A program made the position numbers and the translations under genes. Positions 34,495-43,532 of a stretch of DNA of 64,000 nt are shown here, in pieces. Location: contig NZ_CP080096.1 of assembly GCF_019428685.1 (NCBI RefSeq), forward strand, positions 1,736,001-1,800,000. The letters run 5' to 3'. Every line of letters begins with the position of its first letter. Position 1 is the first letter of the stretch. Under the pieces are notes generated by a model. It was not told where the DNA came from. It ran no database searches and saw only the letters and a program-made list of their open reading frames with translations. The DNA is from Paraburkholderia edwinii (GTDB lineage Bacteria; Pseudomonadota; Gammaproteobacteria; Burkholderiales; Burkholderiaceae).

Positions 34495-35604
34495 CTAACG
34501 TTTGCTTGCGTAACGAACTTCTTCCGACATGCGCCGGTAAAACGATTCCATATACGTCGCCGATCGCGCCGCCAGCAGCGGATCCGCGGACGGTTCGATA
34601 CCGGCCGGCAGAATCAGCGGATCGAAATCGATGTTGCGGCACGGGCCATCGATTTGCGCCTCGGCGCGGTCGATCACCAGTGTGCCCGCATCGATGCGCT
34701 CGCGATTGCTCGTTTGCGGCCAGACCCTGGTTGCATCGTTGATCGCATCGCCCGGCTGTGCGACCGCGAGCACCAGATGCCAGCGCAACGGACCCGAACC
34801 CAGCGTCTTGACGAGCCGGTGCGCGAGAAAATCCGGATCGCGGCGTTGCATCGCTTCGACGGGCTGGTACGCAGCCTCGGGCACCATGCTCCAGCGCACG
34901 TAATGCGAAGTGCCATCCGCTTTTACGAAGCGAAATGCGCTGACGCTGTAGTAAGCGGCGTTGTCGAAGCCCGACGAAGCCGGATGCGCTCGGGTCCAGT
35001 CACGAAATGCGCGTGCTTCAGGATGCTGCTCTTCGAACGCGGCAATGCGGGCCGGGTCCGGCTTCCCGGTTCCTTTGTCCACGCGATGCGCCGCGAGTTC
35101 CGCAACAAACTCATCGGGCGTCCTGACGGAAAAGATCGGCGCCGAGTTCATGGCCATGCGCCACTCTTCGCCGTCCGGAACCGCGAGACGCAGCGCGAAG
35201 CTGCGCAAGCGCGATTCGCCGTCGCCTACGGTCGGATTCGTGCCCGGCACGGAAAAGCGCCCTACAACGGGAATCACACCCGGCGCGAACACATGCGCGC
35301 GCGAAAGTGCGGCGCCCGCGCCGTTGCTTTCGAAGCGGCCGGTGACGCAAATGCCTTTAGCGTGGTTGCGGCGAAAACCTGGGTGCGGACCGGTGACGGA
35401 TTCGAAGGCATTGACGACGCGCGTGGCGGAAAGCGGCGCGCGATGCACGGGCCAGCCGACCCAGCCAGCGGAGAACGCATATGCGAACGAAATCCCGCCG
35501 ATCGCAACGACGATGATCGCGTAACGCAGCAGAAGCGATGGAGAAGCCCAGCCTGCTTGCGACGCGCGCAGCACTTTGTTCAGGTAGTCGAACGTTTTTG
35601 CCAT
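34495..35604 (-). CDS. Catalase-family peroxidase (SrpA-like), membrane-anchored
   Basis: A 369-residue mini-catalase. A transmembrane anchor (about 27-47) precedes the heme domain with distal H81 (NHAKGICVTGRF) and the heme-ligand tyrosine region RSATYMESFYRR near residue 355. It is shorter than classical catalases (about 480 or more) and lacks the NADPH/tetramer extensions. It probably works as a periplasm-facing peroxidase. It lies 144 bases upstream of the ECF sigma gene on the same strand, so the three genes may form one regulon, with sigma as both regulator and neighbour. Confidence 0.9.
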   Translation of the reverse strand: MAKTFDYLNKVLRASQAGWASPSLLLRYAIIVVAIGGISFAYAFSAGWVGWPVHRAPLSATRVVNAFESVTGPHPGFRRNHAKGICVTGRFESNGAGAALSRAHVFAPGVIPVVGRFSVPGTNPTVGDGESRLRSFALRLAVPDGEEWRMAMNSAPIFSVRTPDEFVAELAAHRVDKGTGKPDPARIAAFEEQHPEARAFRDWTRAHPASSGFDNAAYYSVSAFRFVKADGTSHYVRWSMVPEAAYQPVEAMQRRDPDFLAHRLVKTLGSGPLRWHLVLAVAQPGDAINDATRVWPQTSNRERIDAGTLVIDRAEAQIDGPCRNIDFDPLILPAGIEPSADPLLAARSATYMESFYRRMSEEVRYASKR

Positions 35605-36029
35605 CGATGATTTCCAGCCTGGCTCGGCCTTCGGTTTCTCGCGGCGATCGCCCGACGACTCGCATCGGGCGAGAACCCGTAGAAACCTTTCAACACCCGG
35701 TCACGCTTCTAAAGCGGCGAGTGTCGTTCAGCGCGCAATCAAGCAGCGCAGTATAGCCGAGCACAGCCTTCGATGCAGCGTCTCTAGCGCATGACAGTTA
35801 AGGCTGGGATAGAAGACGGTGAATGCGATGGATGGCGAACGAATAAGTTTCTTAAAGATGCTCAGACGCTTTTGGACTTGACGCTACGCACATTCATTTC
35901 TTCCGGTTTGTTTAGTGCGGAGGCGCGCGTGTTTAGTGCCCCGGGTGTGCCGGACGGCGATGTCCGGCAGCAGTCTTTGCGTCGATTGTTTCGCAAATTG
36001 AATTAGGGATTTTTTATCGAGGCGATAAA
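35605..36029. other. Intergenic region, srpA-like / trpC
   Basis: These 425 bases include the promoter of the catalase-like gene. A 71-codon + strand open frame (35791-36006) has no ribosome site and no recognisable protein features, so it is not called. An AT-rich inverted repeat (TTTATCG/CGATAAA, near 36014-36030) next to the trpC stop may act as a weak terminator. Confidence 0.4.
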
Positions 36030-36821
36030 TTACGCGTTAAAGAATAGCCGCGCGAGTTCGGCGCCCGGATCCGCCGCGCGCATGAACGCTTCCCCGACGA
36101 GGAAGGTGTCGACGCCCGCATCGCGCATCCGTTCGACATCGGCGTGGCGCAGAATGCTCGACTCGGTCACGACGATGCGGTCGTCCGGAATGTCGCTCAG
36201 CATGCTGATCGTGGTGTCGAGCGTCACTTCGAAGGTGCGCAGATTGCGGTTATTGATGCCGACCAGAGGTGTTTTTAGCGTCAACGCGACATCAAGTTCT
36301 TCACGCGAATGCACCTCGACGAGCACGGCCATATTCAGCGAATGCGCGAGCGCTTCGAAGTCGCGCATCTGCGCCGGTTCGAGTGCCGCGGCGATCAACA
36401 GAATGCAGTCGGCGCCCATCGCGCGCGCTTCGTGAAACTGGTACTCGTCGACCATGAAGTCTTTGCGCAGCACGGGCAAGTTGCAGGCATTGCGCGCGGC
36501 GGTCAGATTTTCCGCGGAGCCTTGAAAGAAGTTGCGGTCCGTCAGCACGGACATGCAGGCCGCGCCATGCTGCTGATACGACGCCGAGATTTGCGCGGGG
36601 TCGAACGGATCGCGGATCAGGCCTTTGGACGGGCTCGCTTTTTTCGCTTCCGCGATCACGGCGGGCAGGCCGCTCGCATGTTTGGCGCGCAGTGCGCCGA
36701 CAAAGTCGCGCACAGTTTGCGCGGCGCCTTCACGCTGCAATACCTCGATAGGCTTCGCTTGCCGGTTCGCTGCGATTTCTTCGCGCTTGACGGCAACAAT
36801 TTTGGTCAGAACATCGGACAT
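36030..36821 (-). CDS. trpC: Indole-3-glycerol-phosphate synthase, solitary copy
   Basis: A 263-residue (beta/alpha)8 enzyme converting CdRP to indole-glycerol phosphate in tryptophan synthesis. Conserved catalytic segments are present: [12 protein letters not shown] (about 55-66), [36 protein letters not shown], and VTESSI near the C-terminus. The start is ATG 36821. In Burkholderiales trpC normally follows trpE and trpG; here neither gene is near. It is either a second copy or a relocated single copy. The residue pattern is intact, so it should be active. Confidence 0.93.
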   Translation of the reverse strand: MSDVLTKIVAVKREEIAANRQAKPIEVLQREGAAQTVRDFVGALRAKHASGLPAVIAEAKKASPSKGLIRDPFDPAQISASYQQHGAACMSVLTDRNFFQGSAENLTAARNACNLPVLRKDFMVDEYQFHEARAMGADCILLIAAALEPAQMRDFEALAHSLNMAVLVEVHSREELDVALTLKTPLVGINNRNLRTFEVTLDTTISMLSDIPDDRIVVTESSILRHADVERMRDAGVDTFLVGEAFMRAADPGAELARLFFNA

Positions 36822-37197
36822 GGTGAACTCGCTGGGCTTCAAGATAAAAGTAAAACGGATCGCTCGTGCTGACACGCTGGGCACGAATGGGACGCAGATG
36901 CCGGAAGGGGGCGGTCACGGCGTGCCCGGGCACGGCAAACCGTAAGCGCAATCCGATTGGCGTGCCGTGAATCAGGATTGACCTATGCCGCTCATTCTTG
37001 ACAGACGTGTCGTCTATTTGAACAGCCGTAAGCGTGCCGATATTCCAGCGAAATGAAATTGCACAAAGCGGGCCCCTTCGCAGCATGCGGTTGAATCGTT
37101 CGCGTCGATCGAACGCATGCCGTAAATGGCGCGAATGCCGCCAATGGTGTGAATCTCGCCAATGGCGCGAATCACTCCCGCATGCGCGGGCCGGACA
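36822..37197. other. Intergenic region, trpC / molybdopterin enzyme
   Basis: These 376 bases hold the trpC promoter and three 18-bp tandem repeats near the 3' end of the oxidoreductase gene. No small gene is supported. Confidence 0.4.
37121..37174 (+). repeat. Three 18-bp tandem repeats
   Basis: CGTAAATGGCGCGAATGC (37121), CGCCAATGGTGTGAATCT (37139) and CGCCAATGGCGCGAATCA (37157) share the core AATGGYGYGAAT. They sit just beyond the stop codon of the molybdopterin enzyme. Confidence 0.8.
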
Positions 37198-38025
37198 TCA
37201 CGAACCGCTGTACCAGTTATAGCCCTGATCTTCCCAATAGCCGCCAGGATAGTCGTTGGTCACGAAAATCGCCGCGATATGCTTCGGGTTCTTGAAGCCC
37301 AGTTTGGTCGGTACACGCAGCTTGAGCGGGTAGCCGTACTTCGGCGGCAGCGGGTCGCTGCCGAAGTCGAGTGTGAGCTGGGTTTGCGGATGCAGCGCGG
37401 TGGCCATGTCGAGGCTCGTGTAATAGTGATCCGCGCATTTGAAGCCGACATAGCGAGCGCTCGTGTCGGCGCCGATGCGTTGCAGGAAGGTGCGAAACGG
37501 CACGCCACGCCATTCGCCGATCGCGCTCCAGCCTTCAATACAGATATGCCGCGTAATCTGCGAGGTCTGCGGCAGGCTGCGCAGACGTGCGAGATTCCAG
37601 TCGCTCTTGTCGGCGACGAGGCCTGACACTTCGAGTGCGTAGTCGGAGCCGTCGATATCGGGCACGTTGTACTCGGGGTAAAACGCGTTGAACGGAAACG
37701 GCTTCGTGATCTGGCTTGCGGAATAGGTCGGCGCGAGCCGGTTCGGGTCGAAGAGCCATGCCTGCACGCGATCGTTCCAGCGCGACATCGCCCACAACAC
37801 CTTATCGACCGAATCGCCGTCCTGCATATTGCAGCCGGACAGCATCGCGAGCGCGCCCAGCGATAGCGAAGAGCGCAGGAAAAGGCGCCGTTCGACGCGT
37901 TCGATCTGCGGCTTGTGATCGGCGAGCACAATGCGCTCACGCAGCGTTTGCGCACGTGAATCGCGGGGCGCGCCATCGCGTATCACGCCAGCGTCTTTGT
38001 CGATCGGTTTGCGCGAAGAACTCAT
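37198..38025 (-). CDS. Molybdopterin-dependent oxidoreductase, Tat-exported (sulfite-oxidase/MsrP-like)
   Basis: A 275-residue protein of the sulfite-oxidase-like fold. C162 in HICIEGWSAIGEW is the expected molybdenum ligand. The export signal carries a twin-arginine pattern (RRLFLR, 46-51) followed by a hydrophobic stretch and LSGC (62-65), so it may be a Tat-dependent lipoprotein. The 45 residues before the arginines are an unusually long leader. It forms an overlapping pair (ATGA) with a cytochrome b561-type membrane protein, the likely quinol electron partner, similar to the MsrP/MsrQ idea. The substrate, for example oxidised methionine or sulfoxides, is not known. Confidence 0.88.
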   Translation of the reverse strand: MSSSRKPIDKDAGVIRDGAPRDSRAQTLRERIVLADHKPQIERVERRLFLRSSLSLGALAMLSGCNMQDGDSVDKVLWAMSRWNDRVQAWLFDPNRLAPTYSASQITKPFPFNAFYPEYNVPDIDGSDYALEVSGLVADKSDWNLARLRSLPQTSQITRHICIEGWSAIGEWRGVPFRTFLQRIGADTSARYVGFKCADHYYTSLDMATALHPQTQLTLDFGSDPLPPKYGYPLKLRVPTKLGFKNPKHIAAIFVTNDYPGGYWEDQGYNWYSGS

Positions 38026-38690
38026 GCGTCGGTGCCTCCATGAACGACGCGGCGCGCGCGGCCGGTGACCATCGACGGCAGCGTGCGCGGAACCAGCAGC
38101 ACGAGTGCGAGATGCACGACGACAAAACCGACCACGCCAGCCATCGCGGCAAAATGCACGCGCCGCGCGAAGTCATAGCCGCCGAAGAAGTTGGCGAGCC
38201 AGTCGAACTGCACTGGTTTCCAGATCGACAGCCCCGACGCAACGAGCAGCACGCCCAGCAGCAGGACGACGATGTAGAGCAACCGCTGCACCGCGTTATA
38301 GACGCCGGTTTCATGCGGCAGACGGAAGGTCGCCGCGCGCACGAAGTCGCGCAATACGTCGCGCGGATAGACCGGCAGGAAATGCCTGCGGAAATGGCGC
38401 GTCGCGAGGCCGTGCGTCAGATAAACGATGCCGTTTGCCACGAGCAGCCACATCGCGGCGAAATGCCACGCGATCGAACCGCCGAGCCAGCCGCCGACCG
38501 TTGCCCATTCGGGGAACCGGAACGGAAAAAGCGGCGACGCGTTGTAGATCGCCCAGCCGCTCATCACCATGCAGACCATCGCAAACGCGTTGACCCAATG
38601 CGTGATGCGCACGACGAGCGAATGCACGACGACGCGTTGCGTGCGCGTGGCGCGCGTGTCGCGTGTTTCTTTTGGCGCTTTTGCTGCCAT
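38022..38690 (-). CDS. Cytochrome b561-type membrane subunit
   Basis: A 222-residue membrane protein with four main helices and several conserved histidines for heme b: ITHWVNAF at about 29-36, AWHFAAMW at about 74-81, RRVHFAAM and VVHLAL. It passes electrons from quinol to the periplasmic molybdopterin partner. The stop codon overlaps the start of that gene by four bases, so the two are made together. The N-terminal 15 residues are basic. Confidence 0.9.
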   Translation of the reverse strand: MAAKAPKETRDTRATRTQRVVVHSLVVRITHWVNAFAMVCMVMSGWAIYNASPLFPFRFPEWATVGGWLGGSIAWHFAAMWLLVANGIVYLTHGLATRHFRRHFLPVYPRDVLRDFVRAATFRLPHETGVYNAVQRLLYIVVLLLGVLLVASGLSIWKPVQFDWLANFFGGYDFARRVHFAAMAGVVGFVVVHLALVLLVPRTLPSMVTGRARRVVHGGTDA

Positions 38691-38865
38691 CGAATGTTTC
38701 CCGCTTGAATCGATTGAACCGAGTGGTGTGTCGGCTGCGTCCGACCGATGAAATAGCGAAGCCGGCGGCCATTCCCGAGGCGAGCGGGTCCGGCGGCCGG
38801 CGTTCTTCTTCTCATGCGTTCTATTGTTGCCAGTCGCGACAGCGATGCCGCTCGCGCGGCATCGC

Positions 38866-39501
38866 TTACATCGGCGGCGTAACGCCGTCCTTGCCTGCGG
38901 AAATGAAATTCGCCGTCAGCGAACCGTCAGCTTCCTTGTGCGCAAACAGCACGACTTTCGCGCCCGGCACGAGCAGCGACTTGTCGCCCGGTTCGAGATC
39001 GACGATAGGCACGTCTTCCGGCACGAAGATCTTCTTCTCGCCGCCCTTGTAATTAACAGTGATCGTGCGGCCGTTGCTGACCACGACATTGCCGACCGTG
39101 CCGTTCGTCATCGAGCTGTTGGGACCGAGATCCCACGGACGGTGACCGTCGCCGCTACCGCGCATGCTTTCCGGGAACACGTGCACTTCAAGCGCCTTCA
39201 GCGTGCCGTTCGCCTGCGGAATCGCGGCCGTGCCGATGTAGCTATTCGGCTTGATCTCGTTGATCTTCGCGAGCGTGACCGCGCGGATCGGCGTGTTTTG
39301 CGAGACCTTTACGTCGAGGTCCTTGCCGTCGCGCGTATGCACCTTGAGCGCGTTGCCTGCAAACGACGTAATCGTGCCGCGCACGCCGGTCGGCTGCTGC
39401 GCATTCTGCGCGTAGGCAGCCGGGCCTGCGGCGAGAAACGCGCCGGCCACGAGCGCCGGTGCGACGATATTGCGCATGAAACCGCCTGGAACGAGCTTCA
39501 T
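38866..39501 (-). CDS. Exported DUF5666-type protein
   Basis: A 211-residue secreted protein. A cleavable signal (residues about 9-31, ending GPAAYA) is followed by a beta-rich domain with repeated OB-like stretches (GVRGTITSFAGNALKV, and later TVGNVVVSNGRTITV). The start could be ATG 39501 or ATG 39477; both have partial ribosome sites. It is divergent from a CusR-like response regulator, 130 bases away, so it may be a target of that system. DUF5666 has no known function; metal or redox stress is possible from context. The family call is by eye. Confidence 0.75.
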   Translation of the reverse strand: MKLVPGGFMRNIVAPALVAGAFLAAGPAAYAQNAQQPTGVRGTITSFAGNALKVHTRDGKDLDVKVSQNTPIRAVTLAKINEIKPNSYIGTAAIPQANGTLKALEVHVFPESMRGSGDGHRPWDLGPNSSMTNGTVGNVVVSNGRTITVNYKGGEKKIFVPEDVPIVDLEPGDKSLLVPGAKVVLFAHKEADGSLTANFISAGKDGVTPPM

Positions 39502-39631
39502 CTCTTGCCTTATCGGTTGTTGAGGATTCGTTGAGCGTAATGACCGCGGTCGCTCCGCAAGGTGACCGGTGGATGACAAAAACGTCATGAACGTTATGTG
39601 AGGGCGGCATAGAATCCTGGGAGACAAATTG

Positions 39632-40318
39632 ATGACAGCAGGCGATATGAGCATTCTCGTGATCGAAGACGATCCGAAGACCGGCGACTATCTGAAGAAA
39701 GGGCTGCGCGAAAGCGGCTATGCGGTCGATCTCGCGCGAACCGGCAGCGATGGCCTGCATATGGCGCTCGAACAGGCCTACGACCTGGTGGTGCTCGACG
39801 TGATGCTGCCCGGTATCGACGGCTGGGAAATCATGCGGACGCTGCGCACGAAGCGCGACGTGCCGGTCATTTTCCTGACCGCGCGCGACCACGTGAGTGA
39901 CCGTATTCGCGGGCTCGAACTCGGCGCGGACGATTACCTCGTCAAGCCGTTTTCGTTCACCGAACTGGTGCTGCGTATCCGTACGCTGCTGCGCCGCGGG
40001 GTGATGCGCGAGAGCGATGTGTTTCAGGTGGCCGACCTGAAGCTCGACGTGCTGCGCCGGAAGGCGACCCGCGAAGGCGTCGAGATTCCGCTCACGAACA
40101 AGGAGTTCATGCTGCTGCACCTGCTCGTGCGCCGCCAGGGCGAGGCGCTATCGCGCACCCAGATCGCATCGGAAGTGTGGGACATGAACTTCGACAGCGA
40201 TACGAATGTGGTCGATGTGGCGGTCAAGCGGCTGCGCGCGAAGATCGATCACCCGTTCGAAAAGAAGCTGATTCACACGGTGCGCAGCATCGGCTACACG
40301 CTCGACGACGGCACATGA
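39632..40318 (+). CDS. OmpR-family response regulator (CusR/CzcR/IrlR-like)
   Basis: A 228-residue regulator: receiver with acidic pair E12-D13-D14, phospho-acceptor D56 ([13 protein letters not shown]) and K105 (YLVKPF), then a winged-helix domain (about 130-225, [20 protein letters not shown]). ATG 39632 has GGGAG at good spacing. It resembles the heavy-metal group of OmpR regulators. Its stop overlaps the kinase start (ATGA). Confidence 0.93.
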   Translation: MTAGDMSILVIEDDPKTGDYLKKGLRESGYAVDLARTGSDGLHMALEQAYDLVVLDVMLPGIDGWEIMRTLRTKRDVPVIFLTARDHVSDRIRGLELGADDYLVKPFSFTELVLRIRTLLRRGVMRESDVFQVADLKLDVLRRKATREGVEIPLTNKEFMLLHLLVRRQGEALSRTQIASEVWDMNFDSDTNVVDVAVKRLRAKIDHPFEKKLIHTVRSIGYTLDDGT

Positions 40319-41709
40319 CACTCTGGACGACGCGTTCGCTGATCTTCCGCACGACAGTGCTGTTCGCGCTGATCGCGTGCACGGTGATCGCCGCGCTTGG
40401 CGCGTATTTCTATCATTCGCAGCGCATCGCGCTCGAGCATCGCGCCGATATTGCACTGATGAGCCGCGCCGAGCATTTCAGCCGGCTCGCGCGGCAGATG
40501 TACACCGTCAACGAATTGAAAGCGCGGCCGCTGCTGTTCGAATCGATGCTCGGCGCCGAGCAGGACGTGCTGATTTTTCGCCGCCCCGGCGAGCCGCCGT
40601 TTATCGATGTGAATCCGGACCATGTGCCGGTGCCCAACCTCGGCGACTCCCGCGCGCATCAGCCGGGTCTTGCCGACATCACTGAAACCTCGCTGCCCGG
40701 TGGGGTGCGCGTGCACTGGACCTACGCGACGACGCTCGCGCGCGAGGATGGCGAGCCGGTTACCGTCATTGCGGGGCATCCGCTGACGAGCGAGGCGCAC
40801 GTGCTCGCCGAGTATCGCGACCGGATCATTCTCGCGACGCTGGCCGGCGCACTCGCGGCAATCCTGCTTGCACACGGCGTGTTGCGGCGTGGCTTTCGCC
40901 CCGTGCAAGAGATTGCGATGCGTGCCGCGCAGATCAGCCCGACAAGCCTGTCGGTGCGCCTCGATAGCCGCCAGGCGCCGGCCGAACTGCGGCAGCTTAC
41001 CGATGCGTTCAACGCAATGCTCGATCGCCTTGCCGAAGGCTATCAACGGCTCTCGCAGTTTTCGGCGGACCTCGCGCATGAGATTCGCACGCCGGTCAAT
41101 GTGCTGATCGGCCAGACCCAGGTGACGCTCGCTCAAACGCGCGACGTCGACGAGTATCAGCAGACGCTCGAATCGAATCTAGAAGAGCTGAACCGGCTCG
41201 GCCATCTCGCGGAAAATATGCTGTTTCTCGCGCGCGCCGATCACGCGGCGCTCGCGATCGCGCGCGAACCGGTCGCGCTCGCCGACGAACTCACCAAGAT
41301 CGCCGAGTACTTCGAAGGAATCGCGGACGAGCGTGGCATACGCTTTAACGTCGATGCGCGCGGCGCACTGTTCGCGGACCCGATGCTGTGCCGGCGCGCG
41401 ATCAACAATCTCGTCGTCAATGCGGTGCGCTACGGCGCGAGCGATACGGTCGTTCGCCTGAAGGGCGAGGAGGACGAGCGCGGCTCGACGATCGTCGTCG
41501 AAAACGATGGGCAGATTCCGCCCGATCTGATGGCGCGTCTGTTCGACCGCTTTTATCGCGCCGATGCGGCGCGCAGCAGGTTGACCGAGTCCAGTGGATT
41601 GGGGCTCGCCATTGTCAAAGCCATCATGAGTCTGCATGGCGGCAGTGCATCGGTGTCGTGTCCGGCGCCGAGCGTCGTGCGCTTCGAATTGCATTTTCCA
41701 CGGGCCTGA
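40315..41709 (+). CDS. Heavy-metal-type sensor histidine kinase (CusS/IrlS-like)
   Basis: A 464-residue membrane kinase: TM1 at about 11-32, periplasmic loop to about 167, TM2 at about 170-190, HAMP, HisKA with H255 ([14 protein letters not shown]), and HATPase_c with an N box ([14 protein letters not shown]) and G2 box ([10 protein letters not shown]). The periplasmic loop is about 135 residues with few histidines or cysteines, so the metal signal is not obvious. It pairs with the response regulator through an ATGA overlap. The divergent exported protein at 38866-39501 and the Mo-enzyme/b561 pair beyond it are candidate targets. Confidence 0.93.
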   Translation: MTLWTTRSLIFRTTVLFALIACTVIAALGAYFYHSQRIALEHRADIALMSRAEHFSRLARQMYTVNELKARPLLFESMLGAEQDVLIFRRPGEPPFIDVNPDHVPVPNLGDSRAHQPGLADITETSLPGGVRVHWTYATTLAREDGEPVTVIAGHPLTSEAHVLAEYRDRIILATLAGALAAILLAHGVLRRGFRPVQEIAMRAAQISPTSLSVRLDSRQAPAELRQLTDAFNAMLDRLAEGYQRLSQFSADLAHEIRTPVNVLIGQTQVTLAQTRDVDEYQQTLESNLEELNRLGHLAENMLFLARADHAALAIAREPVALADELTKIAEYFEGIADERGIRFNVDARGALFADPMLCRRAINNLVVNAVRYGASDTVVRLKGEEDERGSTIVVENDGQIPPDLMARLFDRFYRADAARSRLTESSGLGLAIVKAIMSLHGGSASVSCPAPSVVRFELHFPRA

Positions 41710-41975
41710 CGGTGCAAAGTCTTCGTTGGGATCAGGTTCCGGAGGTGCGCATTAATTTCCTATAGGAAACGACTCTATCGCCATCTCCCCAGGTGGAGCG
41801 CAGTGCGTGCTCTGTCACGTCAAGGTCGCTCGGGAAAACCCTCATCTCCGCTAATTTGCGGTGCATCGCGCGCTCGAGCCAGCGCTGCTGTGATCCGCCT
41901 TGCCGCCATAAAACCCGGCGTGTATAGTCTTCTGACCGTCTTTTGTTTCGTATTGGAAATTCAAAAGGAGCCAAG

Positions 41976-43475
41976 ATGAACGCCTCGACCATCCTCGCCG
42001 AACTGGGCATTGCCGACGTGGTGCAAGCGGGCGACATCGCCGTGCACTCGCCGATCACGGGCGAACTGATCGGCCGCGCGCCGAACCGCGCGGCGGCGGA
42101 AGTCGATGCGGCGCTTGCCGCCGCCAAAGAGGCGTTCGCGGTATGGCGCAATGTGCCGGCACCGCGGCGCGGCGAACTGGTGCGCCTGCTCGGGAACCGG
42201 CTACGTGAAAAGAAGCAGGCGCTGGGCAGCCTCGTGTCGCTCGAAACCGGAAAGATCCTGCAGGAAGGGCTCGGCGAGGTGCAGGAGATGATCGACATCT
42301 GCGACTTCGCGGTGGGTTTGTCGCGGCAACTGTATGGCCTGACGATCGCGTCCGAGCGGCCCGGTCACCGCATGGCCGAAACGTGGCATCCGCTGGGCAC
42401 CTGCGTCGTGATTTCGGCGTTTAACTTTCCGGTGGCCGTGTGGTCGTGGAACGCGGCGCTCGCGCTCGTGTGCGGTAACGCAGTCGTGTGGAAGCCCTCG
42501 GAAAAGACGCCGCTTACCGCGATTGCGGTGAACCAGATTCTGAACGACGCTTTGCGCGAATTCGGCGATGCGCCGGCCGGCCTGACGGCGGTCGTGACGG
42601 GCGGTCGCGATGTCGGTGCGAAACTTGTGGCTGATCCGCGCGCATCGATCGTCAGCGCGACCGGCAGCACGGAAATGGGCCGTACAGTCGGCGCCGAAGT
42701 CGCGAAGCGCTTCGGCCGCTCATTGCTCGAGCTCGGCGGCAACAATGCCGGCATCGTCACGCCGAGTGCGGACCGCGAGCTCGCGCTGCGCGCAATCCTG
42801 TTTTCGGCGGTCGGCACGGCGGGGCAACGCTGCACGTCGCTGCGGCGGCTGTTCGTGCACGAAGGTGTCTATGAAAAGACCGTTGAGAGCCTGAAGCAGC
42901 TCTATGCGAAGGTGCCGATCGGCAATCCGCTCGAAAAGGGCACGCTGATGGGCCCACTGATCGACAAGGCTTCATTCGAGCGGATGCAAGCCGCGCTCGA
43001 ACAGGCGCGTGCCGAAGGCGGCAAGGTCACGGGCGGCGAGCGCGTCGAAGTGAAAGGCCATGAAGGCGGTTACTACGTGCGTCCGGCGATCGTCGAAATG
43101 CCGTCGCAAACGGCCGTCGTGCTGAAGGAAACCTTTGCGCCGATTCTTTATGTGATGCGCTACAAGGAATTCGACGCGGCCGTCGACGCAAATAACGCGG
43201 CCGCGCATGGGCTTTCGTCGTGTGTGTTCACCACCGATCTGCGTGAAGCGGAACGCTTCCTGTCCGCGTCGGGCAGCGATTGCGGCATCGCGAACGTGAA
43301 CATTGGGCCAAGCGGCGCGGAAATCGGCGGCGCGTTCGGCGGCGAAAAAGAAACAGGCGGCGGGCGCGAGTCCGGCTCCGACGCGTGGAAGGCGTATATG
43401 CGGCGCGCGACGAATACCGTCAACTATTCATCCGCACTGCCGCTCGCGCAAGGGATCGATTTCAATCTCGGTTGA
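41976..43475 (+). CDS. amaB: Aldehyde dehydrogenase, AmaB/PcD type (aminoadipate-semialdehyde)
   Basis: A 499-residue member of the ALDH7-like group. Catalytic C286 is in GQRCTSLRRLF, E252 in LELGGNN, and N150 in FNFPVAVWSWN, a motif typical of aminoadipate-semialdehyde dehydrogenases. It should oxidise aminoadipate semialdehyde (piperideine-6-carboxylate) to 2-aminoadipate, the last dehydrogenation in pipecolate/lysine breakdown. The start at ATG 41976 has AAAAGGAG. It is followed by an FAD oxidoreductase in the same operon, as amaA/amaB genes are in Pseudomonas. Confidence 0.88.
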   Translation: MNASTILAELGIADVVQAGDIAVHSPITGELIGRAPNRAAAEVDAALAAAKEAFAVWRNVPAPRRGELVRLLGNRLREKKQALGSLVSLETGKILQEGLGEVQEMIDICDFAVGLSRQLYGLTIASERPGHRMAETWHPLGTCVVISAFNFPVAVWSWNAALALVCGNAVVWKPSEKTPLTAIAVNQILNDALREFGDAPAGLTAVVTGGRDVGAKLVADPRASIVSATGSTEMGRTVGAEVAKRFGRSLLELGGNNAGIVTPSADRELALRAILFSAVGTAGQRCTSLRRLFVHEGVYEKTVESLKQLYAKVPIGNPLEKGTLMGPLIDKASFERMQAALEQARAEGGKVTGGERVEVKGHEGGYYVRPAIVEMPSQTAVVLKETFAPILYVMRYKEFDAAVDANNAAAHGLSSCVFTTDLREAERFLSASGSDCGIANVNIGPSGAEIGGAFGGEKETGGGRESGSDAWKAYMRRATNTVNYSSALPLAQGIDFNLG

Positions 43476-43532
43476 TGCGCGCGGCGCCGTCGCGATCATC
43501 TTTGTCATAGCTGTCACTGTTGGAGCACCACG

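Noticed and set aside
35791..36006. 71-codon + strand open frame between the srpA-like gene and trpC
   Set aside because: No ribosome site, no recognisable composition or domain, and it lies in a promoter region.
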